From an uncultured Cohaesibacter sp. (lineage in GTDB: Bacteria; Pseudomonadota; Alphaproteobacteria; Rhizobiales; Cohaesibacteraceae): DNA of 64,000 bases. The stretch is from contig NZ_OY762905.1 of NCBI RefSeq assembly GCF_963666525.1, forward strand, positions 3,203,501 through 3,267,500, in the 5' to 3' direction. The notes under the pieces were generated by a model, which worked only from the letters and a program-made list of their open reading frames with translations, was not told where the DNA came from and did no database searches. This document shows positions 27,301-35,104 of this stretch, one piece after another. Made by a program: the position numbers and the translations under genes. Each line of letters starts with the position of its first letter. Within the stretch, counting starts at the first letter, position 1.

Positions 27301-27779
27301 CCTACTCCCGCCCCTTCGCGATCATGATGATCATTCCCTTCGGGCTGATCGGTGCCGTCGTCGGGCATTATCTGCTCGGTTTCCAGCTCACCATCCTGTC
27401 GCTCGTCGGCCTGTTGGGGCTGGCGGGAATTCTGGTCAATGACTCGATCATTCTGGTCAGCCGGCTTGACGAGCGCATCGCCCACGGCCAGCTCCTGAAG
27501 GACGCGGCGATTGGCGCCAGCTGCGACCGCTTGCGGGCGGTCCTGCTGACCTCGCTGACAACGGTCGGCGGTCTGTTGCCGATGCTGTTTGAAGCCTCTC
27601 CTCAGGCGCAGTTCCTGAAACCGATGGCCATCACCATCGTCTTCGGCCTGTCGGTGGCAACGCTGTTCGTTCTGTTTCTGGTGCCAAGCCTGTTCGGTGT
27701 TGGAGGCGATATCCGTCGTGCCATGACCTATCTTCTGCACGGCAACCGCCATCCGCGAGAACAGACACCTGCCGAATGA
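24378..27779 (+). CDS. RND-family efflux permease (AcrB/MexB-like)
   Basis: 1133 residues, larger than AcrB (about 1050) owing to an insertion between TM6 and TM7 with an extra hydrophobic pair (VRRVIMVGLIILLPLVLFYG; SIMALLAMIAVASFISLVIEAL). Two homologous halves each have a TM1, a large periplasmic porter loop (FFPTIDSDTIEISVSW; FFPSAEAETITIAMTF) and five further helices. TM4 reads FIMMLGVIVDDAIVVGEE, the proton-relay Asp-Asp pair; the matching second-half helix is LLGLAGILVNDSIILVSRLDE. It exports drugs, lipids or metabolites using the proton gradient. The substrate class cannot be told; the sequence style is HAE1-like rather than metal-type. Confidence 0.9.
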   Translation: MSRSDRKSDGGAVAFFVHHPNAANLLMIILLVAGVFALSRMNSQFFPTIDSDTIEISVSWTGASAEDVEANILEIIEPKVRFIDGIDQVTSYAREGGAFIILEFQQGVDMPQALRDVESAIDMINTLPDLADDPVVSYRQFRDDVARLILSGPFDEASLRGFAKEIRDDLIDRGIDTVDFTGLRDEEYYVGLSDYDLRRLGLTVQDIAGQISNNTRDLPSGNVKDGFEKQVRTLAAEETPESLSAIKIKSDIDGSSVALGDIARVERRLDPDQVRGIMRGESAIQLIVRRAPNADSLDASAIVNDYLASIEGVFPPTLKITQYDALAEALVDRILLLVKNAVSGILLVMIILALFLNLRTALWVTAGIPISMLASCVALLALGQSINMMSLFSFIMMLGVIVDDAIVVGEETTTRYQAGDPGPVAAEGGGRRMLLPVTAASLTTIAAFAPILLIGGVIGQMMGVLPIVVIAVLTASFVECFFILPGHLSHSMTPSHDRGWSVRRVIMVGLIILLPLVLFYGLSPQLVAKFGGSTEWLWQALHGLFADGSIMALLAMIAVASFISLVIEALHVRQLRRIDPRAHHGRQSESAFRKGFDRGFAAFRDGPFRALVTLSYNWRYTTLAVCIAAMALAGGLVAGGRVGFVFFPSAEAETITIAMTFNVGILEEDAEAIAEKVDDIVYETEAQIGKGEKLVTASFITLGQSGRTTADNVASLRLRLTPSEQRTIRTPDFIRALNRNMPEVAGLRSASIRGQRGGPPGADLDIRLTGATPDVLKRASIDLQARLSAYPGVSELDDNMPYGKPELTLSLTPRGRSLGFTAQSVGEQIRDLVEGRTARKLAILDEEVKVRLQRLARPDMDSLRSLWLKSPQGTFVPLSEVVDISDRQGFSSIQRFDGKTTIAVTADVDAAVVTASELVANLNETLMPEIARQYGIGYRFSGRNEERMDAFSDLRIGLIIALAAIYIILAWIFASYSRPFAIMMIIPFGLIGAVVGHYLLGFQLTILSLVGLLGLAGILVNDSIILVSRLDERIAHGQLLKDAAIGASCDRLRAVLLTSLTTVGGLLPMLFEASPQAQFLKPMAITIVFGLSVATLFVLFLVPSLFGVGGDIRRAMTYLLHGNRHPREQTPAE

Positions 27780-27799
27780 TCGACAGCCGGGCCCACAAC

Positions 27800-27838
27800 A
27801 AAAAAAGCGCGCCGGTCAGATGGGGCTGACCGTCGCGC
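27800..27838 (-). terminator. Intrinsic terminator downstream of the DUF2189 gene
   Basis: GCGCG-CC-GGTCAG pairs with CTGACC-GT-CGCGC around ATGGGG; read on the minus strand the stem runs into seven T residues. It ends the minus-strand gene starting at 28892 and may also stop the converging RND transcript. Confidence 0.8.
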
Positions 27839-27956
27839 ATCTGGCTCATGTGCTCTGCTTCCGTTCGGGTAGCGGAGTCTTGCACTGCATTTTTGGGGAC
27901 ATGGAGGGCAGTGCAAGGGGCAGGGCAAGCCAGTTTAGTGAGCCGAGTGCGTGGAC

Positions 27957-28892
27957 CTATGGGGTCGCGGCTTCTTCTCCTTCTTCAAAGCGGATGGCCC
28001 GGCGATAGAGGTGCCAGGTGGCATGGCCGAGCAGCGGCAGGATCACCACCAGCCCGAGCAGGAAAGAGGCCAGACTGATCAACATCATGAAGCCGATGAA
28101 AATCGCCCAGCTGAGCATCGGTTTGCGGTTTTGCACGACGCATTTGATCGAGGTGATCATCGCGGTAATGAAGTCGACATCCTTGTGCAGCAGCATCGGG
28201 AAGGAAACCGCCGTTATGGAGAAGACTGCAAGGCTCATGAAGGCACCGATCAGATTGCCCGCCAGCAGGAACATCGCCCCTTGTGGCGTCAGCAGGATGG
28301 TGTTGACCAGCGCTGTCGGATTGACCGGATGCAGCCCGAAAAAGATCACATACAGAAAGATCGCGATATCGATCCAGATAATGAAGGCAAAGCCGGTGAT
28401 GAGCGCCATCCAGCGCAACTCTTTCGACCGCTCGCCAAAGATCGCCCCAAGAACCGACTGTATCGAAAGGGCCTCCCCTTTCTCGCGCCGTCGGCTGATC
28501 TCATAAAGACCGGCAGCCACGAAGGGGGCAATCAGCGCAAAGCCGGAGGCCAGCGGATAGACCAGATAGGGCATGTTGTAAGCGAACAGCAACCAGACAA
28601 GAAACCAGCCGCCAACCGCATAGAAGCCGCCAAAGAACAGGCCATAGGAGGCACTTTGACGAAAATCGTGCAAGCCCGCGCTCAGCGCTTCGGACAGATC
28701 ATCCATGGTGAGTGTCTGCACCACTGGTTTTGCTGCGGCTTTGCCATTGGCAGCATCCGGTGACGGTGACATCGAGGCACCGCTCTGGGGGGAATAGGTC
28801 TGGGCAATGTCGGTCAAGTCTGTCCTCCCGCTTGATGCTGGCAGATCCGACATGCTTGACTTCGAGCCTGTCTCGTCCCGCCATCCGTTCAT
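27957..28892 (-). CDS. DUF2189 family integral membrane protein
   Basis: 311 residues from ATG 28892; ATG 28853 is a good alternative, and none has a clear ribosome site. A polar, Ser-rich N-terminus of about 60-80 residues precedes TLTMDDLSEALSAGLHDFRQS, then about six transmembrane helices, including the family segment ALIAPFVAAGLYEISRRREKG and the C-terminal LGLVVILPLLGHATWHLYRR. DUF2189 proteins are inner-membrane proteins of unknown function, sometimes near respiratory genes. It has its own terminator and appears monocistronic. Confidence 0.8.
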   Translation of the reverse strand: MNGWRDETGSKSSMSDLPASSGRTDLTDIAQTYSPQSGASMSPSPDAANGKAAAKPVVQTLTMDDLSEALSAGLHDFRQSASYGLFFGGFYAVGGWFLVWLLFAYNMPYLVYPLASGFALIAPFVAAGLYEISRRREKGEALSIQSVLGAIFGERSKELRWMALITGFAFIIWIDIAIFLYVIFFGLHPVNPTALVNTILLTPQGAMFLLAGNLIGAFMSLAVFSITAVSFPMLLHKDVDFITAMITSIKCVVQNRKPMLSWAIFIGFMMLISLASFLLGLVVILPLLGHATWHLYRRAIRFEEGEEAATP

Positions 28893-29147
28893 GCTTGGAA
28901 GAAGAGAGTAACCCGGAAAAGGTGCGACAGAAAGTCGCAATTGGTTCTAGAATGAGCTGACAGTCATCAGCGTCTCGGTCTGGATTCTGGCGAGATTTTT
29001 CAAGGGGCTGTTATATATTGTAAATTCCGAATGTTTGGCAACCTTGAGCTGAAACCGTCAGCGCGATGCCTCACGAAGAGTTTATCGCAAGTCGGTCAGA
29101 ACGGCGTGCTATTCACCGCTTTCAGGGAGGGGAAGCCGCCAGCGGGG

Positions 29148-29894
29148 TCAGACATGCTGACCGCCGTTGATGTGAATCTCTGCCCCGGAAACATAGGAGC
29201 TGGCTTCCGTGCACAGGTAGTAGATGGTATCTGCCACCTCGGAAGGTTTGCCCAGCCGACGCATGGGAATGGTTCTGACGATCTTCTCCGTACCCGGAGA
29301 CAGGATGGAGGTGTCGATTTCCCCCGGTGCGATGGCGTTGACCCGGATGCCATGCGGGCCGAAGTCGGCGGCCATTTCGCGGGTGAGCGAGGCCAGGGCC
29401 GCTTTCGAGGTGGCATAGGCCGCCCCGGCATAGGGATGCACCCGCATGCCGGCGATCGAGGTCACGTTGACGATGGAACCCTCCGTTGCCTTCAGCTCAT
29501 CAATCAGGCCGCGGGCAAGCATGATGGGGGCAAAGAAATTGACCGCAAACACCTTGTGCCATAGCTCGAGCGGGGTCTCCAGGCTGTCCAGCCGCTGCCC
29601 TTCCTCATCCTTGGGGCTGATGGCCGCATTGTTGACCAGCGCATGTAGCTTGCCGCCGTGGGCCTTTAGCCGCTTCTTGATCAGGACAATGGCGTCTTCG
29701 ATGGTTTCCGGATCGGCAAGGTCCACCTGAATGTGGTTCTCCTCGCCCATCGGCCATGGGCATTTGTCTGAAAATGCCTGGCGAGAGCAACTGAATACGC
29801 GCCATCCGGCGTCCGAAAAGCGTTTGACGGTGGCATGGCCAATGCCGCGGCTGGCGCCGGTCAGCAGAAGCGTTCTTTTCTCCGAAGGTTCCAT
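29148..29894 (-). CDS. Short-chain dehydrogenase/reductase (SDR)
   Basis: 248 residues from ATG 29894, behind the strong site GGGAGGGA on the minus strand. Classical SDR: nucleotide loop TGASRGIG near residue 12, NNAA at about 90, catalytic Ser in VNVTSIAGM, and Y-x-x-x-K in YATSKAAL, then IRVNAIAPGEIDT and the C-terminal GAEIHINGGQHV. It oxidises or reduces a hydroxyl/ketone group with NAD(P). An acidic residue after the second strand is not obvious (SCSRQAF), which suggests NADP preference. The substrate is not identifiable, and neighbours give no pathway. Confidence 0.88.
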   Translation of the reverse strand: MEPSEKRTLLLTGASRGIGHATVKRFSDAGWRVFSCSRQAFSDKCPWPMGEENHIQVDLADPETIEDAIVLIKKRLKAHGGKLHALVNNAAISPKDEEGQRLDSLETPLELWHKVFAVNFFAPIMLARGLIDELKATEGSIVNVTSIAGMRVHPYAGAAYATSKAALASLTREMAADFGPHGIRVNAIAPGEIDTSILSPGTEKIVRTIPMRRLGKPSEVADTIYYLCTEASSYVSGAEIHINGGQHV

Positions 29895-30030
29895 GATGCG
29901 ATCCCTCCCTATGAAAAACTGTTCTTGAAAGATATGGTTTGCGGGGCTATTTGCCAATGGCCTCTGGCGCGCCTATATGAGAAGGTGCGCTTCCAATGCA
30001 GCCAGTCTGCCAGCAACTAACGGCTTTTTG

Positions 30031-30303
30031 ATGATCATCTGCCACTGCAACAAAATTACGGACAAGGAAATCCTCGAAATTGGCGACAGGATCGCACAGG
30101 AGAATCCGGATGCTCCGATCCACTCCAACCAGATCTATCAGGGGCGGGGATGCAAGGCCAAATGCGGATGCTGCCGCCCGATGATCGAAGCGTTGCTGTT
30201 GCATGATGGCCATGACGTTGCCGTCGCAAGAACCCAGGAAATCGCCAAGGCCAAACACCCGCATTTTCACGGGGCACCGAACGATTGTCCCGGCTTCTCG
30301 TGA
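30031..30303 (+). CDS. bfd: Bacterioferritin-associated ferredoxin
   Basis: 90 residues from ATG 30031. The [2Fe-2S] ligands fit the Bfd type: C-x-C in ICHCNKITDKE at the N-terminus and C-x-x-C in the Cys-rich GCKAKCGCC stretch, which has spare cysteines. Bfd docks on bacterioferritin and reduces its core through the haem to release iron when iron is scarce. It precedes bacterioferritin by 143 bp on the same strand. The C-terminal tail (HPHFHGAPNDC) is longer and His-rich compared with the E. coli protein of about 64 residues. Confidence 0.88.
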   Translation: MIICHCNKITDKEILEIGDRIAQENPDAPIHSNQIYQGRGCKAKCGCCRPMIEALLLHDGHDVAVARTQEIAKAKHPHFHGAPNDCPGFS

Positions 30304-30382
30304 AAAGCGCTGCCCTTCTAGCCTTTATGTCTACATCGTCCCTGTCCGTCTGCTTTTGACCCGATGGGTGTGCTGTGTTCTA

Positions 30383-30408
30383 CTGGATCACCGAACAAGC
30401 TGATCCAG
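30383..30408 (+). repeat. Inverted repeat in the bfr leader
   Basis: CTGGATCA and TGATCCAG pair perfectly around a 10-base spacer, ending 38 bp before the bfr ATG. It could be an iron-regulator site or a leader hairpin. It does not match the Irr or Fur consensus that I know. Confidence 0.45.
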
Positions 30409-30446
30409 AATTCAAGCATGACAATTACACATTCAGGGAGACCATC

Positions 30447-30935
30447 ATGAAGGGTAATGAAACTGTCATTGAATATCTCAACAAGGGTTTGCGCAGCGAG
30501 CTGACGGCGGTCAATCAATACTGGCTGCATTACCGGCTGCTGGATGACTGGGGTTTCTCCAAGATGGCAGCCAAATGGCGCGAGGAATCCATCGAGGAAA
30601 TGCACCACGCCGACAAGTTCATCACGCGTATCCTCTTTCTGGAAGGCCATCCCAATCTGCAGACGCTTGATCCGCTGATGATCGGCCAGTCCATCGAGGA
30701 AATCCTTGAAAGCGACCTCAAGGGCGAAATTTCGGCTCGCGCGCTCTACAAGGAAGGGCGTGATGCCTGCAACGAGGCGGGCGACTATATCAGCATGAAG
30801 CTTTTCGAAGAGTTGATGGCCGACGAGGAGGGCCATATCGACTTCCTCGAGACCCAGCTCAATCTGTTGGCAACCCTTGGCAAGACCAAATACGCCCAAT
30901 TGCAGGCTGAAGACGCAGGCGCTGGCGAAGACTGA
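30447..30935 (+). CDS. bfr: Bacterioferritin
   Basis: 162 residues from ATG 30447, after AGGGAGACC. All ferroxidase ligands are at canonical positions: Glu18, Glu51, His54, Glu94, Glu127 and His130, and the haem ligand Met52 is present (EEMHHADKF). It forms a 24-subunit haem-bearing shell that oxidises Fe(II) and stores ferric mineral in the cytosol. With bfd directly upstream the pair covers both storage and release. Codons upstream in the same frame to 30375 are probably untranslated leader. Confidence 0.95.
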   Translation: MKGNETVIEYLNKGLRSELTAVNQYWLHYRLLDDWGFSKMAAKWREESIEEMHHADKFITRILFLEGHPNLQTLDPLMIGQSIEEILESDLKGEISARALYKEGRDACNEAGDYISMKLFEELMADEEGHIDFLETQLNLLATLGKTKYAQLQAEDAGAGED

Positions 30936-31252
30936 CCCCACCTTGACGCTCACTCCGGCCTTCGGTTTTTTGGCTGAGGCTGGATGGCGTTGTATGTGAT
31001 TTGCCTACAAGGCCCTCGCGTTCCTCGGACGGAACCATGGTCGCCGCGGGAGTTTTTTGTCCTTTGGTCTGCAAAATGCGGGGACAATCAAACGCGGCTC
31101 AACCAGTTGTGAATTGACCGTGTGGCGTGGAAACTGGAACAAAGGCGGCGTTACATCATGTCCCTCCGCGTTGGGGAAGCTCAACTCTCTTGAGGCAGGC
31201 CCTCAGGACAATGAGGCATCAATCCGCGCGAACGAGGAGAGGAGACCCGGCC
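30936..31252 (+). other. Intergenic region between bfr and the ynjB-like gene
   Basis: 317 bp. A short stem with a TTTTTT run near 30955-30971 (CCGGCCTTCGG) may end bfr, but only weakly. The rest presumably holds the ynjB promoter; a good GAGGAGAGGAG ribosome site precedes 31253. Nothing else stands out. Confidence 0.4.
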
Positions 31253-32545
31253 ATGATCACCCCGCACGCACAATCCCCACAAGCAAAGACGAAGAGTTTG
31301 GTCCTCCCATCTGAAAGCGCGCTCAAGGCAGCGCTTGCCGGACTGGCCATGCTGGCCGCCTCGCTCACCCTGATGCCACATATGGCAAGAGCCGGAATGA
31401 GTGATGGCAAGGATTGGTCGGCTGTGCTCGAAAAGGCAAAGGGGCAGACCGTCTATTTCCACGCTTGGGGCGGGGCTGATCGCATCAACGCATATATCGG
31501 CTGGGCAGCCGATACCGTCGGGAAGCGCTATGGCGTGACCGTCAAGCATGTGAAGGTCAGTGATACCGCCAACGTCGTCTCCCAGATCATTGCGGAAAAG
31601 GCGGCAGGCAAGGAGGCGGGCGGCGCTGTTGATCTGGTCTGGATCAATGGCGAGAATTTTGCCGCCCTCAAACGACAGGGGTTGCTATTGCCCATGAGCT
31701 GGGCACCGGATCTGCCCAACTACAGATTTGCCGACATCAAGGGCAAACCGACCTTGACCACAGACTTCACCGTGCCCACCGATGGTCTTGAAAGCCCCTG
31801 GGGCATGGCGCAGTTGTCCTTCTTCTACGATAGTGCCATCACCCACGATGTGCCCAAATCGGCGGCTGCACTACTCGATTGGGCAAAGGCCCATCCGGGC
31901 CGGTTTGCCTATCCAAAGCCGCCGGATTTTCTCGGCTCCACCTTCCTCAAGCAGCTGGCGCTCGAATTGGCCGATGATCCCGCGGTGCTCGCCAGTCCGG
32001 TGAACGAGGAGAGCTACAAGGGTGTTTCGCAAAAGCTCTTTGCCTATCTCGATGCCCTGCACCCCTATCTCTGGCATGGGGCCAAGGCCTTCCCGGACAA
32101 TGTCTCCAGCCTCAGGAACCTGCTGGCCGACGGCGAAATAGACATCGCGTTCACCTTCAATCCCGGAGATGCCTCCTCGGCGATAGCCAATAACGAGCTG
32201 CCTGATACGGTCCGTTCCTTCACCTTCAGTGGCGGCACCATCGGCAACAGCCACTTTGTGGCCATTCCCTTCAACGCCAATGCCCCGGAAGGGGCCATGG
32301 TTCTGGCCGATTTCCTGCTGTCTCCGGAGGCGCAGGCCCGCAAGCAGGATCCGGCGATCTGGGGCGACCCGACCGTGCTCGACATCGCCAGCCTTTCCCA
32401 AGAAGACAAGGCTCGTTTCGAGGCTCTGGACCTTGGCGTGGCGACGCTGAAGCCGGAAGATTTCGGCCCCGCCCTGCCTGAACCGCACGCCTCATGGATG
32501 GAACGGCTCGAGAAGGACTGGACCGCCCACTACGGCGTGCAATAA
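31253..32545 (+). CDS. ABC transporter substrate-binding protein, YnjB-like
   Basis: 430 residues from ATG 31253, with a Tat/Sec-like signal (ALKAALAGLAMLAASLTLMPHMARAG). The mature protein is a type II periplasmic binding protein: QTVYFHAWGGADRINAYI at strand 1, VDLVWINGENFAALKRQGLL, SPWGMAQLSFFYDSA, and the C-terminal FLLSPEAQARKQDPAIWGDP. This matches E. coli YnjB, a member of the thiamine/iron/putrescine-type family whose ligand is not known. The permease and ATPase follow, spaced 77 and 12 bp, so the three form an operon. Confidence 0.82.
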   Translation: MITPHAQSPQAKTKSLVLPSESALKAALAGLAMLAASLTLMPHMARAGMSDGKDWSAVLEKAKGQTVYFHAWGGADRINAYIGWAADTVGKRYGVTVKHVKVSDTANVVSQIIAEKAAGKEAGGAVDLVWINGENFAALKRQGLLLPMSWAPDLPNYRFADIKGKPTLTTDFTVPTDGLESPWGMAQLSFFYDSAITHDVPKSAAALLDWAKAHPGRFAYPKPPDFLGSTFLKQLALELADDPAVLASPVNEESYKGVSQKLFAYLDALHPYLWHGAKAFPDNVSSLRNLLADGEIDIAFTFNPGDASSAIANNELPDTVRSFTFSGGTIGNSHFVAIPFNANAPEGAMVLADFLLSPEAQARKQDPAIWGDPTVLDIASLSQEDKARFEALDLGVATLKPEDFGPALPEPHASWMERLEKDWTAHYGVQ

Positions 32546-32622
32546 GCTGGGTCTCAAGGCGAGGATCGGGCATGCCTCCGGAACCCGCCTTGCGTGAACC
32601 TTCCTGAGACGAAAGCCCGATC

Positions 32623-34323
32623 ATGCGCCTGCGCCCTCTTCATCTCGTTCCGATGCTTGCTGGCATGGTGATGGTCGGTCCGGTGATAGCCGGACTGATG
32701 GGAGCGCTGCTGCCAGCCTTTGGCTGGCTGCCGGTGCTGGGCGGCGAACAGATCAGCCTTGCCCCGATGCGGGAGCTTTTGGCCATTCCGGGGCTTGGCC
32801 GTTCGGTGCTGCTCAGCCTTGCCAGCGGTCTGGTGACGACGCTGTTGGCCCTTCTGATGGTCATCGGGTTGCTTGCAGGCTGGTCGGGCACGCGCCTGTT
32901 CCGCTGGTTGGAGCGGCTGATTTCGCCGCTTCTGTCCATTCCCCATGCGGCGGCGGCGTTGGGGCTTGCCTTCCTGTTTGCACCCTCCGGCTGGCTCGTG
33001 CGCATGGTCTCGCCACACCTCACGGGCTGGTCTCGACCGCCAGACTGGCTGTTCCCGCATGATCCCTTTGGCCTTGCGATGATTGCCGGGCTGACGATCA
33101 AGGAAATTCCCTTTCTGCTGTTGGTCAGCCTTGCCGCTCTGCCCCAGGTCAATCCACGCGCCATGACCGAAGTTGCCCGCAGCCTTGGCTATGGTCCCGT
33201 CATGGGCTGGCTGCATGCAGTTTGGCCGCGCCTTTATCGCCAGATCCGTCTGCCGGTGTTCGCGGTCATCGCCTATGCCTCGTCGGTGGTCGACGTGGCG
33301 CTCATCCTCGGGCCGACCAACCCGCCGCCGCTCGCTGTCCAATTGACCCGCTGGATGAGCGACCCGGATCTGGCCATGCGCTTTCTGGCGTCCGCGGGGG
33401 CCATTCTCCAGCTTGTCGTCACACTGGCTGCACTGGCTCTTTGGTGGGGAGGCGAACGTCTGGCCGGGTGGTTGACTGGCTGTCTTGTGCTGTCCGGCGT
33501 TCGCTTCCAGCGTGATGACTGGCTACGGCGCCTGGCTGCGCTTCTCAACATGGTCGTCGTCGCGGTCATGCTTTGGGGCCTTGCCGGGCTGGTCCTGTGG
33601 TCGTTTGCCGGTCTCTGGCGCTTCCCCGAAGCCTTGCCTTCTGCGCTTTCTCTCAAGATCTGGCAGATGCAGGGGGGCATGCTGATCGAGCCGCTTCGCA
33701 ATGCGGTTCTGATTGGCGGCCTGGCAACGGCCATCGGCCTCGTCCTAACCCTGTCCGTTCTAGAAGCCGAAAGCCGCCTTGGGGAGCGGGCCGGGCGCTG
33801 GTCGCAGTTGCTCGTCTATCTGCCTCTGATCGTGCCGCAGGTGGCGTTCCTTTTTGGCCTGCAACTGATCATCCTGTCTTCCGGCGGGGCCTATTCGCTC
33901 TGGGCGATGGTGCTGGGGCATCTGGTCTTTGTGCTGCCCTATGTCTTCCTGTCGCTTGGCGATCAATGGCGCGCGCTCGATCCACGTTATGCCCGCATGG
34001 CGGCTTCGCTCGGCCATTCCGCGTGGACGACCTTCTGGTGTCTGCGCCTGCCATTGCTGACAAGACCAATCCTCACCGCCGCCGCTGTTGGCTTCGCGGT
34101 ATCGATTGGACAATATCTGCCAACGCTGCTGATTGGGGGTGGCCGTTGGGAGACCATCACCACTGAAGCGGTGGCCCTCAGCGCCGGGGGCAATCGGCGG
34201 CTGATCGGTGTCTATGCCCTGATGCAGATGCTGCTGCCCTTCTGCGCCTTTCTCATCGCCATGGGGCTTCCGGCCCTGCTGTTCAGAAACCGGCGTGGCA
34301 TGGCCCCGACGACCACCCGATGA
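32623..34323 (+). CDS. ABC transporter permease, YnjC-like fused two-domain
   Basis: 566 residues with about twelve TM helices in two homologous halves, each carrying a BPD_transp_1-type EAA loop: AMTEVARSLGYGPVMGWLHAVWPRL in part at about 185-205 and ARMAASLGHSAWTTFWCLRLP in the second half. One polypeptide thus supplies both transmembrane domains, as in YnjC and in ThiP. The segment KEIPFLLLVSLAALPQ fits this subgroup. It imports whatever the YnjB-like protein binds; the substrate is unknown. Confidence 0.83.
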   Translation: MRLRPLHLVPMLAGMVMVGPVIAGLMGALLPAFGWLPVLGGEQISLAPMRELLAIPGLGRSVLLSLASGLVTTLLALLMVIGLLAGWSGTRLFRWLERLISPLLSIPHAAAALGLAFLFAPSGWLVRMVSPHLTGWSRPPDWLFPHDPFGLAMIAGLTIKEIPFLLLVSLAALPQVNPRAMTEVARSLGYGPVMGWLHAVWPRLYRQIRLPVFAVIAYASSVVDVALILGPTNPPPLAVQLTRWMSDPDLAMRFLASAGAILQLVVTLAALALWWGGERLAGWLTGCLVLSGVRFQRDDWLRRLAALLNMVVVAVMLWGLAGLVLWSFAGLWRFPEALPSALSLKIWQMQGGMLIEPLRNAVLIGGLATAIGLVLTLSVLEAESRLGERAGRWSQLLVYLPLIVPQVAFLFGLQLIILSSGGAYSLWAMVLGHLVFVLPYVFLSLGDQWRALDPRYARMAASLGHSAWTTFWCLRLPLLTRPILTAAAVGFAVSIGQYLPTLLIGGGRWETITTEAVALSAGGNRRLIGVYALMQMLLPFCAFLIAMGLPALLFRNRRGMAPTTTR

Positions 34324-34335
34324 GGCGAGGAAGCG

Positions 34336-35064
34336 ATGCAACAACGATCTGATGAAAGACCGATGAAAAGGAAGAATGGTCCGATGCAGGATATGACTCC
34401 ATATGACGCCGCGTCGAGCGACCTGACCCTCGAGAAGGTGCAGATCCGGTTGCACGATGCCTGCCTCATTGACCTGTCTCTGACCATCAGCGCCGGAGAG
34501 ATCGCCACCGTCATGGGGCCATCCGGTTCTGGCAAGTCCTCGCTGCTGGCCTTTGTTGGCGGTTTCCTGGCGCCGGGCTTCGCAGCGACTGGCCGCGTCC
34601 TGCTCGGAGGGCAGGAGGTGACTGGCCTGCCAGCCGAGCAGCGCCATATCGGCATCCTGTTTCAGGATCCGCTGCTGTTTCCCCATCTCTCGGTCGGTGG
34701 CAATCTCGCCTTCGGCCTGTCCCGCCGCGTCAAGGGCAGGGCCGAGCGGGCCCGAAGGGTTGCCGAGGCGCTGGAAAGCATCAACCTTGGCGGTTATGAA
34801 GCCCGCGACCCGGAAACCCTGTCCGGCGGGCAGAAGGCGCGGGTGGCGCTCGCCCGTGTCCTGTTGTCCGAACCACTCGCCTTGCTGCTCGATGAGCCCT
34901 TCTCCAAGCTGGATTCGGATCTGAGGGCCCAGATGCGACAGCAGGTGTTTGACCGGGCACGGTCAGAAGGCTTGCCGACTTTGCTGGTCACCCACGACGA
35001 AGAAGATGCGACTGCGGCGGCTGGCCCCATCATTCGCCTTGCACAGAGGGGTGGGCTGGGATGA
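34336..35064 (+). CDS. ABC transporter ATP-binding protein, YnjD-like
   Basis: 242 residues. Walker A GPSGSGKSS at about 58-66, Q-loop ILFQDPLLFPHLSV, signature TLSGGQKARVALARVLL, Walker B LALLLDEPFSKLD, and H-loop LVTHDEED are intact. The ATG at 34336 follows GAGGAAGCG; the later ATGs at 34363 and 34384 are also possible since the first ~30 residues are poorly conserved. It energises the YnjC-like permease 12 bp upstream. The gene ends 40 bp before hrpB. Confidence 0.87.
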   Translation: MQQRSDERPMKRKNGPMQDMTPYDAASSDLTLEKVQIRLHDACLIDLSLTISAGEIATVMGPSGSGKSSLLAFVGGFLAPGFAATGRVLLGGQEVTGLPAEQRHIGILFQDPLLFPHLSVGGNLAFGLSRRVKGRAERARRVAEALESINLGGYEARDPETLSGGQKARVALARVLLSEPLALLLDEPFSKLDSDLRAQMRQQVFDRARSEGLPTLLVTHDEEDATAAAGPIIRLAQRGGLG

Positions 35065-35104
35065 AAGCGCTTGCCTTCGCAGCGCCGAAACGCTAGGGCA
35101 GGGC

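Noticed and set aside
25680-27752. A 690-codon open frame on - inside the RND permease gene
   Set aside because: Antisense shadow with Gln/Arg/His-rich translation and no motif.
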